Shown: one piece after another, positions 14,750 to 22,610 of the stretch
Position numbering within the stretch: position 1 is the first letter of the stretch
Layout of the letters: each line of letters opens with the position of its first letter
NCBI RefSeq assembly: GCF_003815715.1
Contig: NZ_CP033922.1
Coordinates: 558,001 to 622,000 of the forward strand
From: Chryseobacterium sp. G0162
GTDB taxonomy: Bacteria; Bacteroidota; Bacteroidia; Flavobacteriales; Weeksellaceae
DNA: 64,000 nucleotides
Direction: 5' to 3'
The notes under the pieces: generated by a model
What the model was told of the DNA's origin: nothing
What the model saw: only the letters and a program-made list of their open reading frames with translations
The model's database searches: none
Program-made: the position numbers and the translations under genes

Positions 14750-17444
14750 TATTGCATTATTTTTTGTGGTTCTGTTTTATCTGGCTCTTCTGTTCTTAGT
14801 TGCTCACCTGGCAGAGAAGAAAAGAAGTAAGTTCTGGATCAACAATCCTTACATTTATGCATTGTCTCTTGCTGTGTATTGTACAGCATGGACTTACTAC
14901 GGAAGTATTGGTGTAGCTGCTACAAGCGGATTAAATTATTTACCTATTTATATTGGCCCTGCCATGATTATCCCTGCCTGGATCTATATCAATACAAGGA
15001 TTGTAAGAATCGCCAGGGTTAATAAAATAAGCAGTCTTGCAGATTTCATCTCGTTACGATATGGAAACAGCAGAAGTCTGGGTGCCATCATTACGATTGT
15101 CTGCCTGTTAGCAATTGTTCCTTACATCGGATTACAGATCAAAGCCATATCTGAAACCTTCCATCTGGTAACGGAAACTCCTATGTCAAAGGATATCCTG
15201 ACCGATAATGCCACATTTGTTGTTGTTCTAATCGCTTTGTTTTCTTCCTATTATGGAACGAGATATGTAGATGCTTCGGAAAAACGACTGGGAATCATTT
15301 CTGCCATTGCCCTGGAGAGCTTTTTAAAGCTATTCTTTATTATCATTCTTGGGCTTTTTGTGATCTATTATGTTTTTGACGGGTTTACAGATATTTATCA
15401 GAAAGCCAGTCATTTTGAAGATTTTAAAGAAAAAAATACATTTAATGGGATTGAAGGAGCCATGAACTGGATGGTTCTGTGCATGATCTCAGCAACAGCA
15501 ATCTGCATATTACCCAGACAATTTCACACAGCGATTGTTGAAAACAGACAGGAAAAGCATATCAGAACAGCCATCTGGTTTTTTCCGCTTTATTTATTGA
15601 CCTTCACTATATTCATTTTTCCGATTGCATGGGGTGGAAGACTGATCTTTGATGGAGAAAAGGTAAACCCTGAATTCTACTCTATTTTAATTCCGCAGCA
15701 TTTTGACAATACTTTAATCACCGTTTTGGTTTTCCTTGGCGGATTGAGTTCGTGTATTTCCATGATTATTATTTCGGCCATCACTTTATCCATTATGCTT
15801 TCCAACAACCTTATCATTCCTTATGGTTTACTTGGAAAACTGAAATCTGAGAATGAAGCACAAAATACAAGAAGCATCACTAACATTAGGAAATTCAGCA
15901 TTTTCGCACTGATTATCATGGCTTTTGTGTTCTATAAATATTTCATTTTAAAAACATCACTGGATTCTGTTGGATTAATCTCGTTTGTAGTCATTGCACA
16001 GCTTGCACCTGCCTTTTTCGGCGCTATATTCTGGAGAAGAGGAAGCTACAAAGGTGCAGTGATTGGTCTTGCTGCAGGATTAGCCATATGCTATTTCGGA
16101 TTAATCATCCCGCAGTATTATTTCTCATACAACCAGGAACTCAAAGGGGTTTTAAGAGATATGTACAATTCTTTCAATTTCTTCACCATTCCTTATCTGG
16201 CAAGGATTCCGCAAATATTTTTTTGGTCAATGCTGGTGAATACAGGTTTATTTACCATTATTTCCGTGAGTACCAAAGGAAATTACCGTGAAAGAAACTT
16301 TGCCGAACTGTATGTAGATATCGACAAATACATTCAGAATCATGAAAATGCTTTTATCTGGAGGGGAACAGCCTACATCTCTGACATTCAAAATATACTG
16401 GAGAGATTTTTAGGTAAAAACAAGACCGAACAGGCCTTGAGAATTTTCAATTTAAAATATAATATTGATTCTAAAACAGAGACTGCCGATTCAAGATTCA
16501 TCAAATTCTCGGAAAACCTTCTGGCAGGACGAATCGGGACAGCATCAGCTAAAATTCTGATTGAAGGGGTCACCAAAGAAGATAAAATATCTCTTAAGGA
16601 AGTTTTGAATATCCTTGAAGAATCTAAGGAAAATATCAGCTTAAACAAAAAACTTACAGAACAGTCTGAAGAATTACAAAAGCTCTCTAATGACCTCAGA
16701 ACAGCTAATGAAAACTTAATCGTTAAAGACCGTCAAAAAGATGATTTTCTGGATTCTGTTGCCCATGAACTGAGAACTCCCATCACAGCGATCCGCTCAG
16801 CCGGGGAAATACTGGCTGATGATGATGACATTCCTTTTGAAATTAAACAGGAATTTTTAAACAATATCATCACCGAATCTGACAGATTAAGTGAAATCAT
16901 CAACGATATTCTTTATCTTGATAAGCTTCAACATGGTGAAATCTTATTAAGTATCCAACAAAATAACATTCTTGAAACCTATAAAAAAGCATTAAGCCCC
17001 CTCCTTCACCTGATACAACAGAAAAACATTCATTTAAGTGAGGTCAATCTCCTGAATCGGGTTATATTTGAGTATGATGAAGCCAGAATGATTCAATTGC
17101 TTCAGAATATATGGGGAAATGCCTTAAAATTTACGGATGAACAGGGAACGATACAAACTAAATTATTTGAAAAGGAAAATCAATTGATAATTACCATTTT
17201 CAATACCGGAAAGCACATCCCGGAAGAGGATCTGGAAATGATTTTTGACAAGTTTTATCAATCCAGAAATCAAAATATTTTAAAACCTACAGGAAGCGGA
17301 CTTGGCCTTGCCATTTCCAAGAAAATAATACAAGCCCACAACGGAAGTATAAAAGCGGAAAACAGCGGTCTTGGAGTAACTTTTACCATCAGCCTTCCTA
17401 ACAGTATAACAAAAGAGATTAAAAATGAAGTTGAACACCTTTAA
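14742..17444 (+). CDS. Sodium:solute symporter / histidine kinase fusion (CrbS/CbrA-like)
   Basis: A 900-residue inner-membrane sensor. Residues 1 to about 515 are an SLC5 transporter with about 13 membrane helices. Residues about 515-625 hold a STAC-like linker (the LLAGRIGTASAKILIEG segment), then a coiled coil. The kinase has its H-box at SVAHELRTP with phospho-acceptor His675, and a C-terminal ATPase ending with TGSGLGLAISKK (about 850-861). No PAS domain is evident. In gammaproteobacteria CrbS controls acs, and two acyl-CoA ligase genes follow here, so an acetate/propionate sensor is likely. The start ATG 14742 overlaps the previous stop. An in-frame start at 14727 is rejected. Confidence 0.9.
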   Translation: MSSIALFFVVLFYLALLFLVAHLAEKKRSKFWINNPYIYALSLAVYCTAWTYYGSIGVAATSGLNYLPIYIGPAMIIPAWIYINTRIVRIARVNKISSLADFISLRYGNSRSLGAIITIVCLLAIVPYIGLQIKAISETFHLVTETPMSKDILTDNATFVVVLIALFSSYYGTRYVDASEKRLGIISAIALESFLKLFFIIILGLFVIYYVFDGFTDIYQKASHFEDFKEKNTFNGIEGAMNWMVLCMISATAICILPRQFHTAIVENRQEKHIRTAIWFFPLYLLTFTIFIFPIAWGGRLIFDGEKVNPEFYSILIPQHFDNTLITVLVFLGGLSSCISMIIISAITLSIMLSNNLIIPYGLLGKLKSENEAQNTRSITNIRKFSIFALIIMAFVFYKYFILKTSLDSVGLISFVVIAQLAPAFFGAIFWRRGSYKGAVIGLAAGLAICYFGLIIPQYYFSYNQELKGVLRDMYNSFNFFTIPYLARIPQIFFWSMLVNTGLFTIISVSTKGNYRERNFAELYVDIDKYIQNHENAFIWRGTAYISDIQNILERFLGKNKTEQALRIFNLKYNIDSKTETADSRFIKFSENLLAGRIGTASAKILIEGVTKEDKISLKEVLNILEESKENISLNKKLTEQSEELQKLSNDLRTANENLIVKDRQKDDFLDSVAHELRTPITAIRSAGEILADDDDIPFEIKQEFLNNIITESDRLSEIINDILYLDKLQHGEILLSIQQNNILETYKKALSPLLHLIQQKNIHLSEVNLLNRVIFEYDEARMIQLLQNIWGNALKFTDEQGTIQTKLFEKENQLIITIFNTGKHIPEEDLEMIFDKFYQSRNQNILKPTGSGLGLAISKKIIQAHNGSIKAENSGLGVTFTISLPNSITKEIKNEVEHL

Positions 17445-17453
17445 AAAACCTTT

Positions 17454-17813
17454 ATGAAAAAGATAATCATTGCGGATGATGAACACAAAATATTAATGTC
17501 ACTGGAATATAGTTTTAAAAAGAACGGTTATGACGTTTATATTGCCCGTGATGGAACGGAGGTTCTGGAGTTTTTAAAAACCATGGTTCCGGATGTGATT
17601 CTTCTCGATATCATGATGCCGAATCTTGACGGTTACAGCACGTTAGACCTCATCAAACAGGATGAAAAAATGAAAAACACCAAGGTGATCTTCCTGAGCG
17701 CGAAAAACAATCCAAGAGATATTGAAAAAGGGCTTGAAATGGGGGCGGACGCCTATGTAACAAAACCCTATTCTATTAAAAAACTGATGCAGCAGATTGA
17801 GGAGATGTTTTAG
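17454..17813 (+). CDS. Receiver-only response regulator
   Basis: 119 residues, a complete CheY-like receiver. It has the acidic pair Asp8/Asp9, phospho-acceptor Asp52 in LLDIMMP, Ser82 in FLSAK and Lys104 in VTKPYS. There is no DNA-binding domain. It starts 9 nt after the kinase gene, so it is the likely phosphorylation partner. The known CrbR partner of CrbS carries a LuxR-type output domain, so here the output must come from protein contacts or from a further phosphorelay. The frame stays open to the natural stop, and nothing suggests truncation. Confidence 0.92.
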   Translation: MKKIIIADDEHKILMSLEYSFKKNGYDVYIARDGTEVLEFLKTMVPDVILLDIMMPNLDGYSTLDLIKQDEKMKNTKVIFLSAKNNPRDIEKGLEMGADAYVTKPYSIKKLMQQIEEMF

Positions 17814-17880
17814 GGAGACAAGAAGCATCTCACTTTGACAAGAAGAAGCAAAAAAAAACACCAAACACACGATTATTACT

Positions 17881-19767
17881 ATGGATTCAGATACTCTATT
17901 TAAACAAAGCATAGAAGACAAAGAAAAATTTTGGAAAGAGCAGGCCGAAGCTATACAATGGTTTCAATTCCCTCAACAAATCCTATCAAAAGACCCCAAC
18001 GACTATCCACAGTGGTTTGCTGATGGAGAGCTTAATATGTGTTATTTATGTATTGACAAACATATTGAAGATGGTTTTGGCGATCAGAATGCTATTGTTT
18101 ACGATTCTCCGGTTACAGGTCAAAAGAGAATATATACATTCAATCAGGCCAAGGAAGAAATATCAAAATTGGCAGGAGGATTAACTTCTTTAGGACTAAA
18201 AAAAGGTGACACAGCGGTTATTTATATGCCGATGATCCCACAAACCCTTTTTGCTATGCTTGCCTGCGCAAGAATTGGCGTTATTCATAATGTGGTTTTT
18301 GGCGGATTCGCTCCTCATGAGCTGGTGGTAAGAATTGATGACTGTAAGCCTAAAGTTTTAATCACGGCAACCGCAGGAATAGAGATCGCCAAAAGAATCC
18401 CTTATCTTCCATTGGTAGAAAAGGCCATTGAATTGGCACAGGATAAAGTAGACAATATTATCGTTTACGACAGAAAATTAGTAGATAATCGGGATGAAAT
18501 GTTTGATGGACTGATCGATTATGAAGAATTGGTTCAAAAATCAGCTCCTATTGACTGTGTTTCTATAGAATCCACTCACCCACTCTATCTGCTTTATACT
18601 TCCGGAACTACAGGAAAACCTAAAGGGATTGTTCGTGACACGGGCGGCTATGCCACAGCACTAAAGTTCTCCATGAAATACATGTACGGTGTTGAACCCG
18701 GCGAAACCTATTGGGCTGCCTCTGATTTCGGTTGGGCTGTTGGACACAGTTATTCTGTTTATGGGCCGCTCCTCAATAGAAATACAACAATTATTTTTGA
18801 AGGAAAGCCTATTATGACACCTGATGCAGGAACTTTTTGGAGAATTATCTCTGAATATAAAGTTTCTGTTATGTTCACAGCTCCCACTGCTATCAGAGCA
18901 ATAAAAAAAGAAGACCCTAATGGTGAACTGGTAAAAAAATATGATCTGTCTCATTTCAAAAAGCAGTTTCTTGCCGGTGAACGCTGTGATGTAGCTACTT
19001 TGGACTGGTTTGGTGAGCATATCGGGGTTCCAGCTATCGATCACTGGTGGCAGACAGAGTCCGGATGGCCAATGCTCGGCTTATTAACATTTGACGACAA
19101 TTACAACATCAAAAGAGCTTCTGCAGGAAAACCCATTCCAGGATATGACATCAAAATTTTTGATGAAAACGGACTGGAGCTGAACCCGCACCATGAAGGC
19201 TATTTAGTTATAAAGTTACCTCTTCCGCCAGGAGCTATGCTAGGAATCTGGAAGGATTATGATCGATTTGAGAACAGCTATTTATCCCAATACAAAGGAT
19301 ATTATTTTTCCGGTGACGGCGCTATACAGGATGAAGATGGCTATATTTTCATCACGGGAAGAGTGGATGACGTAATCAATGTAGCCGGCCATCGACTTTC
19401 AACATCCGAAATGGAAGAAATTGTTTCTTCACATCCTGATGTTGCGGAATGCGCTGTGGTGGGAATTGATGATGATCTAAAAGGACAGGTTCCGTTTGCA
19501 ACGGTGGTTCTAAAAAATGGTTCCTCCATTACCGAAGAGGACATCGAAAAAAATATCATTCAGATGGTTCGTGAAAAGATTGGCGCTGTAGCTTTTTTAA
19601 AAAACACAATGGTTGTCAAAAGATTACCCAAAACCCGATCCGGAAAGATTTTAAGAAAGCTTATCAGAACATTGCTGGACGGGAAAGATTTTCAGATTCC
19701 GTCTACCATTGATGATGAAAAAATTATTGAAGAAATCCAGGAAAAGATCAGGGAATATAGGGGGTAA
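17881..19767 (+). CDS. AMP-forming acyl-CoA synthetase, propionate-CoA ligase-like
   Basis: A 628-residue ANL-family ligase that activates a short carboxylate to its CoA thioester via an acyl-adenylate. It has the ATP loop YTSGTTGKPKG (239-249), the WWQTESG aryl/acyl-site motif, the GRVDDVINVAGHRLS hinge, and Lys589 in RSGKILRK, the acetylatable catalytic lysine. Overall it resembles PrpE/acetoacetyl-type members more than Acs. It follows the response regulator by 67 nt and is followed by acs 57 nt later, so two ligases of different preference sit together. Acetoacetate or propionate are both possible substrates. Confidence 0.85.
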   Translation: MDSDTLFKQSIEDKEKFWKEQAEAIQWFQFPQQILSKDPNDYPQWFADGELNMCYLCIDKHIEDGFGDQNAIVYDSPVTGQKRIYTFNQAKEEISKLAGGLTSLGLKKGDTAVIYMPMIPQTLFAMLACARIGVIHNVVFGGFAPHELVVRIDDCKPKVLITATAGIEIAKRIPYLPLVEKAIELAQDKVDNIIVYDRKLVDNRDEMFDGLIDYEELVQKSAPIDCVSIESTHPLYLLYTSGTTGKPKGIVRDTGGYATALKFSMKYMYGVEPGETYWAASDFGWAVGHSYSVYGPLLNRNTTIIFEGKPIMTPDAGTFWRIISEYKVSVMFTAPTAIRAIKKEDPNGELVKKYDLSHFKKQFLAGERCDVATLDWFGEHIGVPAIDHWWQTESGWPMLGLLTFDDNYNIKRASAGKPIPGYDIKIFDENGLELNPHHEGYLVIKLPLPPGAMLGIWKDYDRFENSYLSQYKGYYFSGDGAIQDEDGYIFITGRVDDVINVAGHRLSTSEMEEIVSSHPDVAECAVVGIDDDLKGQVPFATVVLKNGSSITEEDIEKNIIQMVREKIGAVAFLKNTMVVKRLPKTRSGKILRKLIRTLLDGKDFQIPSTIDDEKIIEEIQEKIREYRG

Positions 19768-19824
19768 GCGAAAAATTAAACATATATTTAAAATACAATT
19801 CAAATTTCAAAAAACGAAAGGGAT

Positions 19825-21732
19825 ATGAGAAATTACTTAATAGAAGATTTACCACAATACTTTGAAGATTACAAAAAATCTATCAAAAATCCGAAGAAAT
19901 TCTGGGATAAGGTAGCCGATCAAAATTTTGTGTGGTATCAGAGATGGAGCAAGGTTGTTAAGTACGATATGAATGAAGCTAAAATCGAATGGTTTAAAAA
20001 TGCCAAACTTAATATCACCAAAAACTGTCTGGACAGGCATCTCGCCATAAGAGGAGATAAAACAGCCATTATCTGGGAACCGAATGATCCTAAAGAAGAG
20101 GCTCAGCATATTTCATACAACGAATTGTATACCCGTGTTAATAAAACAGCTAATGTTTTAAAGGATATGGGTATTGAAAAAGGAGACAGAGTCTGCATCT
20201 ACCTTCCGATGATTCCGGAGTTGGCTATTACCATGCTGGCTTGTGCCAAACTGGGAGCTGTTCATTCTGTTATTTTTGCCGGATTTTCTGCCTCTGCCGT
20301 ATCTTCAAGGGTGAATGATTGTGAAGCTAAAATGATAATCACTTCAGATGGAAGTTATAGAGGAAGTAAAGTTCTGGATCTGAAAAGTATTGTGGATGAA
20401 GCGTTGGAAAAAACACCAACTATTGAAAAAGTTTTGGTGGTGAAGAGAACTCACAATGAAATCAAGATGAAGGAAGGAAGAGATCATTGGCTGGCAGATC
20501 TGTATGAAAAAGCCTCCACTGATTTCGTAACCGTTATTATGGATTCTGAAGATCCGCTTTTCATTCTTTACACTTCCGGTTCTACTGGAAAACCAAAAGG
20601 AATGCTTCACACCTGTGCCGGATACATGGTCTATACCGCTTATACCTTCAAAAATGTATTTAATTATAAAGAAAACGATATTTATTGGTGTACCGCAGAT
20701 ATTGGTTGGATCACAGGCCACTCTTACATTCTTTACGGACCATTATTGAATGGAGCTACTACTGTTATTTTCGAGGGAGTCCCAACCTATCCTGAGCCGG
20801 ATCGTTTCTGGGAAGTGATTGAAAAACATAAGATCACCCAATTCTATACCGCTCCTACTGCTATTCGTTCCTTAGCTAAAGAAAGCACTGAATGGGTAGA
20901 CAAACATGATCTGAGCTCTTTGAAAGTAATCGGATCTGTAGGAGAACCTATCAATGATGAAGCATGGCATTGGTTTAACGATCACGTAGGAAAGAAGAAA
21001 TGTCCGATTGTTGATACCTGGTGGCAAACCGAAACGGGAGGAATCATGATTTCACCGCTTCCTTTTGTAACTCCCACCAAACCAACTTATGCCACTCTTC
21101 CTCTACCGGGAATCCAACCCGTTTTGATGGATGATAAGCGTAATGAAATTACTGGAAATCAGGTAACCGGAAACTTATGTATCCGTTTTCCATGGCCGGG
21201 AATCGCAAGAACCATCTGGGGTGACCATCAAAGATATAAAGAAACTTACTTTACCGCTTTCCCTGGAAAATATTTTACGGGAGATGGCGCTTTGAGAGAC
21301 GAAGTAGGCTACTACAGAATTACCGGCCGTGTTGATGATGTAATCATTGTTTCCGGACACAATTTAGGAACTGCTCCTATTGAAGACAGCATCAACCAAC
21401 ACCCTGCCGTTGCAGAATCTGCCATCGTAGGTTATCCACATGACATCAAAGGAAATGCTTTATATGGCTATGTAACACTTAAAGAAACCGGCGAAGGTCG
21501 TGATAAGGAAAACCTTAAGAAAGAAATCAATCAGTTGATTTCCGATCAGATTGGGCCTATTGCTAAGCTGGATAAAATACAATTCGTTTCAGGACTTCCA
21601 AAAACACGTTCCGGTAAGATTATGCGTAGAATTCTTAGGAAAATTGCAGAGGGAGACTTCAGTAATTTCGGAGATATCAGCACATTACTAAATCCGGAAA
21701 TTGTAGATGAAATTAAAAACGAAAGAATTTAA
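19825..21732 (+). CDS. acs: Acetyl-coenzyme A synthetase
   Basis: A 635-residue enzyme. Activates acetate with ATP and CoA in the cytoplasm, feeding the citrate cycle. It has the ATP loop YTSGSTGKPKG, WWQTETGG (the TETG motif), GRVDDVIIVSGHNLG, and Lys598 in RSGKIMRR, the regulatory acetylation site known from Salmonella Acs. Length matches Acs (about 650). It is last in the CrbS-type block and ends in a strong hairpin terminator. Co-regulation with the preceding genes by the sensor kinase is inferred. Confidence 0.93.
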   Translation: MRNYLIEDLPQYFEDYKKSIKNPKKFWDKVADQNFVWYQRWSKVVKYDMNEAKIEWFKNAKLNITKNCLDRHLAIRGDKTAIIWEPNDPKEEAQHISYNELYTRVNKTANVLKDMGIEKGDRVCIYLPMIPELAITMLACAKLGAVHSVIFAGFSASAVSSRVNDCEAKMIITSDGSYRGSKVLDLKSIVDEALEKTPTIEKVLVVKRTHNEIKMKEGRDHWLADLYEKASTDFVTVIMDSEDPLFILYTSGSTGKPKGMLHTCAGYMVYTAYTFKNVFNYKENDIYWCTADIGWITGHSYILYGPLLNGATTVIFEGVPTYPEPDRFWEVIEKHKITQFYTAPTAIRSLAKESTEWVDKHDLSSLKVIGSVGEPINDEAWHWFNDHVGKKKCPIVDTWWQTETGGIMISPLPFVTPTKPTYATLPLPGIQPVLMDDKRNEITGNQVTGNLCIRFPWPGIARTIWGDHQRYKETYFTAFPGKYFTGDGALRDEVGYYRITGRVDDVIIVSGHNLGTAPIEDSINQHPAVAESAIVGYPHDIKGNALYGYVTLKETGEGRDKENLKKEINQLISDQIGPIAKLDKIQFVSGLPKTRSGKIMRRILRKIAEGDFSNFGDISTLLNPEIVDEIKNERI

Positions 21733-22135
21733 TCGAATCTCAAATAGTAAAACAAAAAGATCATTTCTATACGAAATGGTCTTTTTTTATCTATAGAAAG
21801 AACGATGAAGTATAAAATATAATCTGTAGATTTTACACCTGAACGGTCTGCCAAATCTGCGGGAGCAATAAGTAATTCATATCAGAAAGTTAGAGTTAAA
21901 TAATAAAAAATGTTCGCAGTACCTTTCATCAGGGTGATTTATGAATTATCACAGATTTATCAAATGATTAAAAAATTATCAGTTTTACAAATTTAAACAC
22001 GCGTTCAATAGATATCTTCAAATAATTTAACATTATAATATAGATAAAATATTAATAGATATTTTTTTTTGGCTATACATCAAAAAAATAAGAAAATTTT
22101 ATTAACTTTAATCAGAACTTTAAAACCCATTAATT
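21733..22135. other. Gap after acs: terminator, then AT-rich sequence without a gene
   Basis: Apart from the acs terminator near the left end nothing coding is seen. The last 150 nt are more than 75% A+T and presumably hold the promoter of the small protein at 22136, but no clean TAnnTTTG box with a -33 partner was found. Confidence 0.5.
21754..21788 (+). terminator. Intrinsic terminator after acs
   Basis: AAAAAGATCATTTC (from 21754) pairs with GAAATGGTCTTTTT across a 5-nt loop TATAC, with one G-U pair, followed by T residues. A strong stem of 14 bp about 20 nt after the acs stop. Confidence 0.85.
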
Positions 22136-22501
22136 ATGTCAAATATATTAGCTGGGCTATTTGAGCACAATAGCGATTACAAAAAGCTTGAAAGTGATCT
22201 GGAAAATTCAGGAATTCCTAGTTCAGATTACATTGTATACCTTAACAGTGAAGCGAGTAACGCCCAATACCTGGCAAGTGTGGCGGTAAAGGATAGCGGC
22301 CAGGCGGATAGTGCCCGGAGCATTTTCACGAAAAATGCAGTTATAAAGACTTATTTCTTCGAAAATATGAGCATTGATCAGGCAAATTATGATACCATAA
22401 AAAAGTATATCGATGCCAGAAACAGGGCCGAAATCCATAACAGTCCTGATATTAAAATTAAAACGTCCAGTGACGGCATGAATTCAGAAGTGAAATTCTA
22501 A
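22136..22501 (+). CDS. Small soluble protein of unknown function
   Basis: 121 residues, acidic and polar, with no signal peptide or membrane segment. The segment KLESDLENSGIPSSDYIVYL at about 17-36 looks like the alpha/beta fold with a flexible loop seen in some stress-related DUF proteins, and the C-terminal 35 residues are charged. I do not recognise a family. It forms its own transcription unit between two terminators (21754-21788 and 22524-22553), which fits an independently regulated, perhaps stress-induced, gene. The stop is followed within 25 nt by a strong hairpin. Confidence 0.75.
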   Translation: MSNILAGLFEHNSDYKKLESDLENSGIPSSDYIVYLNSEASNAQYLASVAVKDSGQADSARSIFTKNAVIKTYFFENMSIDQANYDTIKKYIDARNRAEIHNSPDIKIKTSSDGMNSEVKF

Positions 22502-22523
22502 ACGACATAAAACTTAATAACCG

Positions 22524-22553
22524 AAAATCCGTAGTACATACTGCGGATTTTTT
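22524..22553 (+). terminator. Intrinsic terminator after the 22136 gene
   Basis: AAAATCCGTAGT (22525-22536) pairs with ACTGCGGATTTT around a 4-nt loop, 12 bp with one G-U pair, then TT. It is on the plus strand just after the stop. Confidence 0.85.
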
Positions 22554-22556
22554 ATG

Positions 22557-22587
22557 TTTGAAAAAAGTAAAAATTTTCGTATTTTCG
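22557..22587 (+). promoter_or_regulatory. Promoter of the relA/spoT homologue
   Basis: TTTG (22557-22560), 19 nt, then TATTTTCG (22580-22587), one base off the TAnnTTTG consensus. The ATG at 22611 is 23 nt further on. It overlaps the end of the preceding terminator, so the gene has its own promoter. Confidence 0.65.
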
Positions 22588-22610
22588 TTTAATTATAGGC
22601 ATCTGCACAA

